Source of the DNA: Desulfomonile sp963700305
GTDB lineage: Bacteria > Desulfobacterota > Desulfomonilia > Desulfomonilales > Desulfomonilaceae
Assembly: GCA_963700305.1 (NCBI GenBank)
Contig: CAVOXB010000011.1
Coordinates: forward strand, 372,001 to 436,000
DNA length: 64,000 bases
Reading direction: 5' to 3'
Shown: positions 25,835 to 35,774 of the stretch, one piece after another
Position numbering within the stretch: the first letter of the stretch is position 1
Layout: each line of letters begins with the position of its first letter
Position numbers and translations under genes: made by a program
The notes under the pieces: generated by a model
What the model saw: the letters and a program-made list of their open reading frames with translations, nothing else
Database searches by the model: none
Told to the model about the DNA's origin: nothing

Positions 25835-25871
25835 TTAAGTATTCCTTAATTTAAGAAGTATCAGTTAATGT
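25835..25871. promoter_or_regulatory. Predicted operator upstream of the XRE-cupin regulator gene
   Basis: A 37-base site 23-59 bases before the regulator's start codon, containing two AAGTAT motifs 19 bases apart and TTAAT blocks. It matches 21945-21981 at 28 of 37 positions. Its position suggests autoregulation together with control of the TRAP genes downstream. Confidence 0.65.
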
Positions 25872-25942
25872 TTTTCTCATGTCAAGTAATTTCTCATGGT
25901 TATACAAAATTGTAGGATGCCGGTGAATGCCGCATTCTCAGA

Positions 25943-28082
25943 CTATTTCACGAGTCCCGGATCGCCACCTGTGCCCTGGAGCTTTGCCAGTGCAGCTTCA
26001 AGGTTCGTTCGCGCTTCACTGAAATCCGGGCGAATCTCGAGAGCCCTTTGGAAATGCTTGACGGCATCGGAGAGCTGCGACATGCCCAGGTACAACTTGC
26101 CAAGGTTGTTTTCTGCCACATAGAGCTTCGGGTCCAATTGCAGAGCCGCCTTGTAGTGCTCAATCGCAGCCGCTGGGTCGTTGAGTTTAACCATGACGTT
26201 TCCAAGACGGAAGTGGGCTTCAGTAAGACCGGGAGCAAGCCGCAAAGCTGCAGCGTAGTGGCTCGCCGCCTGAGACAGATCTCCTGCTAATTCCAGCGCC
26301 TGACCTAGACTGCTATGAGCCAAGACGAGTTGAGGATCGATCTTGACCGCATGGCCGAGGTGTTCTATGGCCTCAGGAACTTGTCCCAGGCGAAGACATA
26401 CCATCCCAAGATTGGCCCTCGCCTTTGCGAGTCCTGGATGAATTTGAACCGCTTTGGCAAAGCTCTCTTTTGCATCGTGAATTCTGTTGCTCTTCAGGAG
26501 AGCCACACCCAGATTCATGAAGAGCTCCGGAGTTGTCGCATTTGACTGTATTGCTTTTTGGTACACTTCTATTGCTTGGGAAATTAGTCCCAATCCCAGC
26601 ATTGCGTTTGCCAGGTTATTGTACGCGCTTGGAGATTCAGGAGCCAACTGAACGGCTTGGCTCAATATAGGAATTGCATCGGAATATTTCCCCGAGTTGA
26701 CCAATTCCGCGCCGTAATTAACCAGAATATTCTTGTAGAGCCGTTTTTCGACATGTTCGGACCATTCTGGTGACCCCAGATATGCTTTTTTCCAGATTCT
26801 CAATGGATGCCACTCAGTCGCCTCAATATGGCTGGACCACGCGAAAAGTCCTACGAGGACAAACAAGGTTGCAGGAATGGCACCTCTCAAAATGTCTTTT
26901 GGAAACCTTATTTCTGCCCAGGCAACGGCGCTCAACAATACTCTGCCTATGATGAACAGAAGTCCGGCCATTGGGAGGATCGGCCTGTATCCGAAAAAAA
27001 GATACTGAGGAATCAAAGCGGATTCCGGCAGCAAGGCGACGAAGAAAAACAGCATTCCGAATGAGATGATCGGATCACGTCGAACCAATGCGATACTCAA
27101 TATTATCCAGGCCAGCATGCCGGCAGCAGCCCATAGTGTTGACGGCGGCTCCAATAATGAACTGGACACCAACATCGCCTTTACGAGATTCAAGTCAACG
27201 GCAAAAGGAACAAAAACAGAAGCCACGTACGTGAAAAACACACGACATTCAGTCAGCAGTACCTGCCAAGGAGACCAACCGCCTTCTCCGTAATATTCTA
27301 TTATTCGGGCAATGACTCCCTTCGGGATTACACTTTCTTGCCCATGCAGGCTGTACGCGAGGAGCAGATAAATTATTAAAGGGGGTAGCGTGATCGCAGC
27401 CACAACAAACGCTCTTTTCGCAGTGTGTTTGAAATCTCGACCCAGCAGGATCAATTCCGCCAGAAACCATAGCGACAGGGAGAGTAGAAGTATTCTCTTT
27501 GCTTACTAAACCGAAGAAAAACAGTATCGCGCATAACAAGTACCGCTTTGTGCGCCGGCCTTCTTGATTAGTCGCTCCAGTCAAATACACGGCCAGGGCC
27601 GAAAAATAAAAGAGGCACGCCAAAACTACCTGATTTTGCCAAATATAAAGCACTGCAAAAGACTGCAGAGGATGAATCACAAACAGCAATCCGAGAAGGA
27701 TGATTACCCAAGTTGTATTGGTCTCTGAAGTTCGAGTTTCAAGAGTAGGCGAATGAAAAATCTTATGGGCGAGGAGCACAAGAGCAAGCCCCGCTGCTGC
27801 AGAGAACACTGATGCGACCAATCGGAAGAAAAAAGGGTCCATTCCGAAGAGAAGATAATTCAAGTACAGGATCAGCATGAACAAAGGTCTTTCCGGAAAT
27901 ATAGAAAGGATTTTCCCCAAATCGCCTTCCGAAAAAATATACGCTTTGTCGCTGACCCAGACCTTGGAGTCATAAATCATTGGAGAGCTGAATCCGCTGT
28001 AATGAACCAATAGCACTGCAATGAAAAAACCGCTAAAGATCATGCAATAGCGGCAGGCGCTGGTGCTGGACATCCGATGCAT
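25943..28082 (-). pseudogene. Polytopic membrane protein with C-terminal TPR repeats, interrupted by a frameshift
   Basis: Two overlapping frames (27249-28082 and 25943-27454) join into one protein of about 712 residues if one base is removed from the AAA run at 27464-27466. The text then reads LPVAMV-LAELILLGRDF across the joint. The length of 2140 bases, one more than a multiple of three, agrees. The first half has about ten membrane segments, including GLVSKENT, like TMTC/PMT-type O-glycosyltransferases. The second half has about eight TPR units (for example SPSAYNNLANAMLGLGLISQ). The role may be in protein glycosylation or envelope assembly. It lies alone, behind the regulator's promoter region. 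Confidence 0.78.
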
Positions 28083-28357
28083 TGAGTGGCCTCATTCAAG
28101 AGACTTCTGAAAGATGGCGTGGCCGCTGACTCATATACAGACAATGACTTTCGGAGCTATGAAGCGACTGGATTCTAGCCTGGATATTCTGAAATCCTCC
28201 ATGTCTTTATACCAACTCCCAAGGCGAAAACGCCACAAAGAACGACGAAAACCTTTGTAGGCGCCTTCTACCCGTGGGCGGCAGGGACGCCGGCTGCTTT
28301 TATTGGTGCTGACGGGCGTCCCAATTCTTCTCGTTTAAGCCTGCGAAGCCTTTAAAA
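28083..28357. other. Intergenic stretch without a recognised gene
   Basis: About 275 bases between the membrane/TPR gene and a small exported protein gene. No good coding frame or strong hairpin was seen apart from a short GC-rich dyad near 28260-28290. Confidence 0.5.
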
Positions 28358-28573
28358 CTACTTACACTCTTTGCAGTGATTGACGACCTTGCCCCCTTCT
28401 TTTTCGCACTCATCCTTTGTGTGGATCTTGTCGCAATCGCCCTTGCCGTGGCAGCAATAGACCTTCGGCCCCTTTTCAGCCTTTCCAGTGGATTTAGCTT
28501 CATGAGCCGCTGCCCAAAAAGCACTTGAAAAGACAAAAGATACAAGGGCGACCAGGATAAACAGTTTCTTCAT
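28358..28573 (-). CDS. Small exported cysteine-rich protein
   Basis: About 71 residues from ATG 28573, which follows GAGGAG. A signal peptide (MKKLFILVALVSFVFSSAFWAAA) is followed by a mature part of about 48 residues with six cysteines (YCCHGKGDCDKIH, ECEKEGG, HCKECK) and many lysines. The cysteine-histidine content suggests metal binding in the periplasm. I recognise no named family. It lies downstream of the metal-efflux genes on the same strand, separated by a repeat. Confidence 0.7.
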   Translation of the reverse strand: MKKLFILVALVSFVFSSAFWAAAHEAKSTGKAEKGPKVYCCHGKGDCDKIHTKDECEKEGGKVVNHCKECK

Positions 28574-28661
28574 TATTCTCTCCTCAAATAGCTGTATTAA
28601 AAAAACCGCCGAACGCATGTCCGGCTATCGAATTCAACTCTAGTGCTCTCAAGACCAAACT

Positions 28662-28828
28662 TGTAGCAATTGCAATGATTTTTGTCCGATTTCCGGGAAA
28701 TGGCTCCGTCATCCCGGACTCGATCCGGGATCCAGACTCTGGACGGACAAGGCTCCCATCAAGGGTAAGCCTTCCGGATTATTCATTTCGGACGGCCATA
28801 TGCGCATTATTGTTGGCAGCTGCTCTAG
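28662..28828 (+). repeat. MITE-like intergenic repeat, copy 4 (diverged)
   Basis: Shares the left end and the CATCCCGGACTCGATCCGGGAT hairpin core with the other copies, but the second hairpin is replaced by unrelated sequence before the right end GTTGGCAGCTGCTC. It ends four bases before the stop codon of the efflux pump gene. Confidence 0.7.
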
Positions 28829-28831
28829 TTG

Positions 28832-31800
28832 TTACTTCAAAGCGCTAATCTCGTCATCGTTTTCATTTCCAGGAGACAACCCTTCCAGAAGGACGTACAG
28901 AGCTGGAAGCACGAGCAAAGTAAGCATAGTGCTGGAAATGAGCCCACCAATAACCACAGTAGCCAGAGGCTTCTGAACCTCCGCTCCAGTGCCGGTAGCC
29001 AAGGCCATGGGAACAAATCCCAGAGACGCGACGAGAGCAGTCATCAGCACTGGTCGAAGCCGCGTCAGAGAACCCTGCACCACCGCGTCAATCACAGACA
29101 TACCATCTTCTCGCAACTTGTTGATAAAGGTAATCATGACGAGGCCGTTCAGCACGGCCACGCCGGATAGAGCTATAAACCCTACTGCTGCCGATATGGA
29201 GATGGGTATGTCTCGGAGCCACAGACCAGCGACTCCACCGGTGAGCGCCAGGGGCACACCCGTAAATACTACCAATGCGTATTTCGGCGACCCAAATGCA
29301 GCAAATAATAGAGCCAAGATCAGAAACAGTGCCACGGGAACAACGATCTGAAGTCGTTTTGCGGCGGATATCATCTGCTCGAATTCGCCTCCCCACGCCA
29401 CCCAATATCCTGCCGGCATATTGATTTGATTTTTCACCGCGGTTTGGGCTTCTGAGACAAATGAGCCCAAATCACGATCCCGAACATTAGCTGTGACCAC
29501 AACGCGACGCTTTCCGTCCTCCCTGCTGATTTGATTCTGGCCGGTTATCACTTTGAGGTCTGCAATTGATCCGAGCGTTACAAAAGATCGCTCCTTTCGT
29601 TCTTCCCTCACAGAAGCATTTGAAACGAGAGATTTTCCGTTGGGCTCCTGTTTAGGCATTGGGATAGGCAGACGCTTGAGGGATTCCATATGTGTGCGCA
29701 TGTTTTCGGGAAGGCGAACAACAATGTGAAAGCGTCGATCACCCTCGAAAACCTGTCCTGCGCCTTTTCCCCCAACCGCAATTTCAACGACCTCCTGAAT
29801 ATCCGACATATTCAGCCCATATCTAACCATTTCGTCACGTTTTATTTTCACAGTGAGAATCGGCAGACCCGTCACCTGCTCAACTTTGACATGACTGGCT
29901 CCAGGAATCTTTTTAACACGATCAGCAATCTCCTCGGCTTTATCGAGCATCTGATCCATATCATCCCCGAAGACCTTGATCGCAACATCGCTTAGAACCC
30001 CCGCCAACAGATGATTGAAACGCATTCGAATCGGTTGGCTGAATTCGAAATTGCTGCCAGGGAGCTTGTTAACTTCAGCTTCAATTTGTCTTGCCAGGTC
30101 TTCTTTATCTAGTGCAGGATCGGGCCACTGACCACAAGGTTTGAGTATGATAGTGCTATCTCCGATGCTCGGAGGATGCGGTTCGGTGGCAACCTCAGAT
30201 GTTCCAACACGACCGAAAACAGTCTCTACCTGAGGAAAAGTCGTCAGAATGGTCTTTTCCAAAATAGTCTGGAGTTGAACGGATTGTGACAAACTTGTGT
30301 CCGGAACTCGCAACGTGTGAATCGCAATATCGCCTTCATCGAGAGTAGGCACGAATTCCCGACCCATTCGAGTAGTTGCGACAACCGAGACGCATACGAG
30401 AATGACAGCCGACACCACTACAAGAGTGCGATAACGGAGGGCCGCATACAGAACAGGAGTGTATAGTCTCTTAGCTCCGCGAGTCAGAAGATTTTCCTTG
30501 TGTGACATGCCTGACGACAGAAAAAGGGTCACCGCTGCGGGCACGAAGGTGAATGACAGTATAGTTGCCCCTGCCAGGGCCAGGAGCACGGTCAATGCCA
30601 TTGGCATGAACATCTTCCCTTCAACCCCGGTCAAGGTCAAAATGGGAAGGTACACAATCATAATAATGAGTTCGCCGAATATCATCGGCTTTCTTACTTC
30701 CTGTGACGCCTCCCAGATAATGTTTACCCGTTCGCGGCGAGTCGGCGGACGACCGAGGATTCCCTGCGCTTCAGCGACTTTGCGGGTACAGTTTTCTACG
30801 ATCACCACGGCGCCGTCCACGATGATTCCAAAATCTATGGCTCCCAGGCTCATGAGATTTGCACTCAACTTGCTCGTCACCATGCCCGTGGCGGTAAATA
30901 GCATTGATAGCGGTATTACCAGGGCAGTTATTAACGCAGCTCTTATGTTCCCAAGAAAGAGAAATAAGACCATGACGACAAGTGCAGCTCCTTCAGTAAG
31001 ACTCTTCCGCACGGTATCAATCGTCTTGTCAACTAGGGTTGTACGGTTGTACACAGGCCTAGCGAACACCCCTTGAGGCAGAGTGCGGCTTATTTCTTCC
31101 AGCTTCTTTGCAGCCCTATCTGACACGACTCGGCTGTTCTCTCCTATGAGCATGAAGACCGTACCGAGGACAGCTTCTTGTCCGTCCTTTGTCGCTGCTC
31201 CTGTTCTGAGCTCCTGGCCTAGATGGACTTTTGCCACGTCTTTGATGAACACAGGTGTTCCATGGACATTCTTCAGGATGATGTTTTCAATGTCCTCAAT
31301 GCCTGAAACTTGCCCCGGCGCTCTCACAAGATATTGGCCGCCGCTCCGTTCGATGTAACCCGCCCCAACATTGGCGTTATTGGATTCCAGAGCGGTGAGA
31401 ACGTCTCGGAAAGTCAGCCCTATTGAAATGAGCTTGTATGGATCTGGTGTAACATGGAACTGTTTGTCGAAGCCGCCGATGGTATTTATCTCCGTGACGC
31501 CGGGAGTATTTCTCATCTGGGGACGAATGATCCAATCTTGAATGGTTCTCAAGTCTGTCAGCGTGTAGGGGCCACCGTCAGGCTTTTTCGCCCCGGGCAA
31601 GGCCTCAACGGTCCACATGAAAATTTCACCCAGGCCCGTTGAAATGGGGCCCAGGACGGGTTCTATCCCAGCAGGGAGCTTTCCCTTAATCTCCTGAATT
31701 CTTTCGCTCACTAACCGGCGAGCAAAATAAATATCAATGCCATCCTCAAATATCGCGGTAACTAGAGCAATGCCGTACTGAGAAAGCGACCTCGTCTTTA

Positions 31801-32038
31801 CCAGCCCCGGCAGTCCTGCCAGCCCAGTTTCTATGGGAAATGTGATGCGTTGTTCTATTTCGAGCGGAGCAAGGCCTGATGCTTGAGCAGCGATCTGGAC
31901 TTGGATATTAGTAATATCAGGCACGGCATCGATGTTTATGCGTCCCAGATTATAAACTCCAACTCCCGCCATCATGAGGGTCAAAGTGACCATAATCCAC
32001 CGATGCTCAATGGAGAACTGGAGGATTCTAGCTATCAT
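28832..32038 (-). CDS. czcA: Heavy-metal RND efflux pump, CzcA type
   Basis: 1068 residues of the HME-RND family: an N-terminal helix, a large periplasmic loop, a bundle of helices, a second periplasmic loop and a final bundle. Helix 4 reads DFGIIVDGAVVIVEN, with the Asp/Asp/Glu set of divalent-cation pumps (Co/Zn/Cd/Ni) and unlike the CusA form. It exports metal from the periplasm or membrane to the outside using the proton gradient, with a membrane-fusion protein and an outer-membrane channel. The fusion-protein gene is ten bases upstream. No outer-membrane factor gene is seen here. Confidence 0.92.
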   Translation of the reverse strand: MIARILQFSIEHRWIMVTLTLMMAGVGVYNLGRINIDAVPDITNIQVQIAAQASGLAPLEIEQRITFPIETGLAGLPGLVKTRSLSQYGIALVTAIFEDGIDIYFARRLVSERIQEIKGKLPAGIEPVLGPISTGLGEIFMWTVEALPGAKKPDGGPYTLTDLRTIQDWIIRPQMRNTPGVTEINTIGGFDKQFHVTPDPYKLISIGLTFRDVLTALESNNANVGAGYIERSGGQYLVRAPGQVSGIEDIENIILKNVHGTPVFIKDVAKVHLGQELRTGAATKDGQEAVLGTVFMLIGENSRVVSDRAAKKLEEISRTLPQGVFARPVYNRTTLVDKTIDTVRKSLTEGAALVVMVLFLFLGNIRAALITALVIPLSMLFTATGMVTSKLSANLMSLGAIDFGIIVDGAVVIVENCTRKVAEAQGILGRPPTRRERVNIIWEASQEVRKPMIFGELIIMIVYLPILTLTGVEGKMFMPMALTVLLALAGATILSFTFVPAAVTLFLSSGMSHKENLLTRGAKRLYTPVLYAALRYRTLVVVSAVILVCVSVVATTRMGREFVPTLDEGDIAIHTLRVPDTSLSQSVQLQTILEKTILTTFPQVETVFGRVGTSEVATEPHPPSIGDSTIILKPCGQWPDPALDKEDLARQIEAEVNKLPGSNFEFSQPIRMRFNHLLAGVLSDVAIKVFGDDMDQMLDKAEEIADRVKKIPGASHVKVEQVTGLPILTVKIKRDEMVRYGLNMSDIQEVVEIAVGGKGAGQVFEGDRRFHIVVRLPENMRTHMESLKRLPIPMPKQEPNGKSLVSNASVREERKERSFVTLGSIADLKVITGQNQISREDGKRRVVVTANVRDRDLGSFVSEAQTAVKNQINMPAGYWVAWGGEFEQMISAAKRLQIVVPVALFLILALLFAAFGSPKYALVVFTGVPLALTGGVAGLWLRDIPISISAAVGFIALSGVAVLNGLVMITFINKLREDGMSVIDAVVQGSLTRLRPVLMTALVASLGFVPMALATGTGAEVQKPLATVVIGGLISSTMLTLLVLPALYVLLEGLSPGNENDDEISALK

Positions 32039-32048
32039 TTCGCTACTC

Positions 32049-33569
32049 CTAATGCTGATGCGACATCCCGGCCTTGCCCAATTCGGCTTTCAGAATAAAG
32101 CTATTGCGACAGACGTAGGTCTCGTCGGCAGACAATCCCTTAACTACCTCAGTAAATTGCCCGTCTGTCCGGCCAAGCACCAGCGGGCGATACTCATATT
32201 CATCTTCATATTTGACAAAAATCACCGGTCCGTTCCGATAAGTCTGTATGGCTTCGGCTCGAACTGCCAATGGCACTTCGACCTCTTCCCTTACAACTTC
32301 CACGTTCACGAACATCCCAGGCCGCCATTTCTCGTCCGAATTGTCAATTACCACTCTGGCTTTGGCTGTACGAGTCTCTTCGCCTACCACCGGGCCCACG
32401 TAGGACACTACTCCGCCGGTCTCCAAGCCGGAGGAATCACACTTGATCGTTACTTTTTTCCCTAATCCGATAGTGGCCAGATCCTTGGCATACAGGGTGA
32501 TCTCTACCCACACCGTTGAGAGATCAGCGATCATGTAGATCTCTGCATCTTCTTTGACCCACTCGCCTGGAGCCAGATGTTTTCTAACGACTACGCCGTC
32601 GAAAGACGCCCGCAGAGTGAAGTGCGTCAATTCCTTGACCGATCCTGATGATAGGGAGCCTATTTCCTCGTCCGTTAATCCCATTGTCGTGAGCTTTCGG
32701 ACAGCGGCGTTCAATTCAATCTTCTCCTCTTGGTAGCTCTTTTGGCTTGTGAGGAATTCCTTTTCCGGGATCGTCTGTTTCTCCCACAGGCGCTGAGAAC
32801 GTTCAAAGTTGTACAGAGCAAGCTTTTCGCGTTCCAATGCTACAAGGTACTTGCTCTTGGCTTCGCCAAGTTCACGGCTGTCGATCACAGCTATGGTTTC
32901 ACCCTGTCGCACTAAATCCCCCAGATTCTTTGGTGCATGAATCACTACCCCGGGCACACGCGGTACTATGTGGGATATGCGATCAGCATTAAATGCTATT
33001 TCCCCTGGTAATTCGGTGACCGATTTGATCTTTCCCGGTCCGGCCTTATCGGTCTCGAGTCCTATTTTGCCGGCCAGTTCGGTGCCAAGTTCCACGCGGC
33101 CTTCAATTTTCCAGTATTCCCACTCGAATTTCTCGCCACCCCGCTCTGCAGTGACCTTTACCTCGAACGAATGGGGTTCCTCGACTTCTTCTCGGCTAAA
33201 TAGAAAATCTTTGTCCGGAACAAGATCGAAGACGGTCACCCTTTCACCGAGGCGCTTCAATTCGATGGAAACTTTTACTTCTTTGGGGTCGAGAGGTTTC
33301 TCGTCGTTGTAACAATAGACCCTAAAATACGGCGGCATTCCCTTCTCATAAATAAGTACTTCAAGTTTAAGTTTTTCTTCTTTGAGGATTTTGCCTCCGT
33401 GTGGACCCACATGAGCGTGGCCTGCATGGTCGCCGCCTGCACCATGATCGTGGCCCTCGTGGCCATGACCGTTTCGCGAGGCCTTCTTTTCAGAAAAGCT
33501 AAGTGCCAAAGCCACGAGTAAGCCACTCAGCGCCACGAAAAAGATTGCTACGAGTTCTCTTCTCTTCAT
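32049..33569 (-). CDS. czcB: RND efflux membrane-fusion protein, CzcB type
   Basis: 506 residues: an N-terminal membrane anchor (about 8-25), a histidine-rich stretch (HGHEGHDHG) that probably binds metal, a periplasmic beta domain of about 100 residues, then the classical fusion-protein body: the lipoyl half-motif VPGVVIHAPKNLGDLVRQGE, an alpha-hairpin and a beta-barrel. The extra domain before the body is typical of CzcB-like proteins. It joins CzcA to an outer-membrane channel. Confidence 0.9.
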   Translation of the reverse strand: MKRRELVAIFFVALSGLLVALALSFSEKKASRNGHGHEGHDHGAGGDHAGHAHVGPHGGKILKEEKLKLEVLIYEKGMPPYFRVYCYNDEKPLDPKEVKVSIELKRLGERVTVFDLVPDKDFLFSREEVEEPHSFEVKVTAERGGEKFEWEYWKIEGRVELGTELAGKIGLETDKAGPGKIKSVTELPGEIAFNADRISHIVPRVPGVVIHAPKNLGDLVRQGETIAVIDSRELGEAKSKYLVALEREKLALYNFERSQRLWEKQTIPEKEFLTSQKSYQEEKIELNAAVRKLTTMGLTDEEIGSLSSGSVKELTHFTLRASFDGVVVRKHLAPGEWVKEDAEIYMIADLSTVWVEITLYAKDLATIGLGKKVTIKCDSSGLETGGVVSYVGPVVGEETRTAKARVVIDNSDEKWRPGMFVNVEVVREEVEVPLAVRAEAIQTYRNGPVIFVKYEDEYEYRPLVLGRTDGQFTEVVKGLSADETYVCRNSFILKAELGKAGMSHQH

Positions 33570-33622
33570 AATTAAGCTACTCCAGGGTAAACGGCGAGAC
33601 CGCCATGTAAGGGCGGAATGGA

Positions 33623-33674
33623 CTACTGTCCCTCATCAAGCCTCATCTTTGAGGTTAACTCCATGGTACAGTAG
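33623..33674. promoter_or_regulatory. Nested inverted repeat before the efflux genes
   Basis: CTACTGT (33623-33629) pairs with ACAGTAG (33668-33674), and inside it CCTCA-tctt-TGAGG forms a second hairpin. It lies between the small helical protein gene and czcB on the same transcript, so it could act as an attenuator or processing site. No known metal riboswitch is recognised. Confidence 0.35.
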
Positions 33675-33681
33675 CCGGTCG

Positions 33682-33972
33682 CTACCAAATTACCGCCCGT
33701 CTCTCGTCACGTAAGACGGACATCCGTTTCTTAAGGTTTTTATCGGGAATTAGGGCCACGGTCGCGACCGCTTCTTTTCTCTCTAATTTTCTCACAAACT
33801 TTGCTGCTTCTTTATCAAGCTCTTTGAAGCGCTGATCCAGCTTCTCCTGCGCCTCTTGCTCTCTCGCCCATTTCTGGTCGAGATTGAACCGATGGGCTCC
33901 GCTGGCGATAGCCAAATCAGCTGTGACTGCGATACATAAGACTCCCAGTAACAGAGAAATGGGTCTTGTCAT
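33682..33972 (-). CDS. Small exported helical protein
   Basis: 96 residues with a signal peptide (MTRPISLLLGVLCIAVTADLAIASG) and a charged helical mature part (QEAQEKLDQRFKELDKEAAKFVRKLERKEA). It resembles small periplasmic metal-resistance or scaffold proteins in style but has no metal-binding pattern. It precedes czcB by about 110 bases on the same strand and may belong to the same unit. No family recognised. Confidence 0.6.
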   Translation of the reverse strand: MTRPISLLLGVLCIAVTADLAIASGAHRFNLDQKWAREQEAQEKLDQRFKELDKEAAKFVRKLERKEAVATVALIPDKNLKKRMSVLRDERRAVIW

Positions 33973-34169
33973 ATCCGTGTCTCCTCTGAATAAACCTCAC
34001 GAAGGGAAATTGTGTGGATCTACAGACGGGGCGTCGCTTTTGAGATCTTCAGATCCTTTTGCGCATAAAGAAGGTACGATCATCCCCGAGCTCTATTGAC
34101 GGCGTTTGTGCACGATCCCACGTCGTGGGCTAATCTCCATCACGCGGAATCACGCGGCAACTCGTGAGC

Positions 34170-34622
34170 TCAAATCAGAAGACGTACAAAAACAATTGAT
34201 GCGAGGGAAGAACAAGGTCGGAGGGAAGGGGTCCGTCCTATGCCTGAATGAGAAGTCAGACAGGATGCAGGTTCGTTGAAAGTGACCAGTCCTTGAATGC
34301 AGTCTTGCCAAGTCCCAGTTCCGGGCGCTCTTCGACTTGTCGGGAAGAACTGAGCCTGATCACAATCCCCAAAGCCGGGGACAGCGCAACAACTTTGGGC
34401 AGAGCATATCCTTGCGGAATCTACTGAATGTAACCAACCAGATGCTTTAACGAAATGAGGAGTCTTTGCATTTGCGAAGGTTGTACCACAGATTTCGGCG
34501 TCTGTAGCAACTTCTTGGTGACAGCATTCATGGGAATGGAACGCAGCAGTCCCCCAAGTTATGCAGTAGCATAATATTAGCATCCATGCGGACGCGGACT
34601 TTTTCACTGCGGGTACTCCCAT
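34170..34622 (-). CDS. Putative exported Cys/His-containing protein upstream of the efflux genes
   Basis: About 150 residues from ATG 34622. The N-terminus (VKKSASAWMLILCYCITWGTAAFH) looks like a signal or anchor, followed by SHECCH and several further cysteines (ICSAQSCCAV). The pattern resembles small proteins found beside metal-efflux systems, often of unknown function. The second half has no visible family and the coding signal is moderate. It is included for its position and its export signal. Confidence 0.45.
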   Translation of the reverse strand: MGVPAVKKSASAWMLILCYCITWGTAAFHSHECCHQEVATDAEICGTTFANAKTPHFVKASGWLHSVDSARICSAQSCCAVPGFGDCDQAQFFPTSRRAPGTGTWQDCIQGLVTFNEPASCLTSHSGIGRTPSLRPCSSLASIVFVRLLI

Positions 34623-34859
34623 AGGTTTGCACTTGAATTGCGCGTTATACACTCAGGTCCTCAAACACTGCAATTCTCTATATTGCAAAAAGCGTGTGTT
34701 GTCAATGCCATGACGTGACGGGCTAGCGAATATTTTGGGATTTCATGGAGCTGCAGCGAGACAATCTCATCTATTTTCAAAGGAGATTGTTTCGTGGCTT
34801 CGCACCGAGCAATGGCAACCCCGTTTAGTCGATTTCCGCAAATGACTGGATGGTTGTGG

Positions 34860-35747
34860 TTAAGACTCGTCCTCGACCGGAGGAACAATCAACGGCACAG
34901 CAGAAGGTTTCATGGTGATATCAAGAGGGGTCGTGCCCACATATTCTCCGTCCACTTCTATGGGAATCGGCTCTTTGGATTCGATTCGAATTTTCTTGCC
35001 GGTCATTCTCGTAATTCCAGGAATATGCGACGCAACTCGCATCAGACCTGCTGAAGCGTAGAGTAGCAGTCCTCTTAACGTGCCTTCGCTGAAGACACAT
35101 ACATGGAAAAGGCCGGAATCTAGCCTGGCATCGTCAGCGAAAACCAGTAATCCGCCATAAAGGCGCACCTTCAGCACCATAACCCAGCAGCCCGAAATTC
35201 TGTAGCGGTCATCTATCACGACCTCCAGCTTTGCTGGACGGTGGCAGGCAGCCATCTTCAAGATCGGGAAAATATACCCTGAATAGCCCAGCCGGCTTCC
35301 CCTATGTTTGTCGATTTCTTCGGCCACCTTTGCGTCGAAACCCGCGCTGACGATCATCAAGAATCTGCGATTGCCTGCAAGCCCCATGTCTACGCGACGA
35401 ATCAGCTTTCGCTCAAGAATTGAAGCTAATTTCTCGGGCTCACTGGGCAAACCGAGAGTCAGAGCCAGTTGATTGGCAGTCCCCACTGGTAAATGGAGTA
35501 TGGGGATTGCGCACGGATCAGTAAGACCGTTCAGAATCTCGTTTACTGTCCCATCTCCTCCTGCAGCAACCAACGCGTCTGTATTCGGATCGATGAGGCG
35601 ACTCCGCTCACGCGCCTCCCCAGCGGAAGTGGTCATAAACACGTCCACTTCATGTCCAAGACGCTCCAGGACACTTGCAAATTCGTTAATTTGCGGCTCC
35701 GCTTTCCCTTTGCCCGAAATAGGGTTACCGATCACCTGGATTTTCAT
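34860..35747 (-). CDS. Diacylglycerol/lipid kinase family protein (YegS/DgkB type)
   Basis: 295 residues with the DAGK catalytic signature: N-P-x-SGKGKA near the start (GNPISGKGKAEP), GGDGTVNEILNGL near residue 63 and LPVGTANQLA near 86. The C-terminal beta domain has a conserved G-x-DA (SAGFDAKVAEE). Members phosphorylate diacylglycerol, sphingoid or related lipids. The ATG at 35747 is 27 bases after the YejM-like gene, so the two are an envelope-lipid pair. Confidence 0.9.
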   Translation of the reverse strand: MKIQVIGNPISGKGKAEPQINEFASVLERLGHEVDVFMTTSAGEARERSRLIDPNTDALVAAGGDGTVNEILNGLTDPCAIPILHLPVGTANQLALTLGLPSEPEKLASILERKLIRRVDMGLAGNRRFLMIVSAGFDAKVAEEIDKHRGSRLGYSGYIFPILKMAACHRPAKLEVVIDDRYRISGCWVMVLKVRLYGGLLVFADDARLDSGLFHVCVFSEGTLRGLLLYASAGLMRVASHIPGITRMTGKKIRIESKEPIPIEVDGEYVGTTPLDITMKPSAVPLIVPPVEDES

Positions 35748-35774
35748 ATGGTCATCAAATAAAAAATTGCGTTA

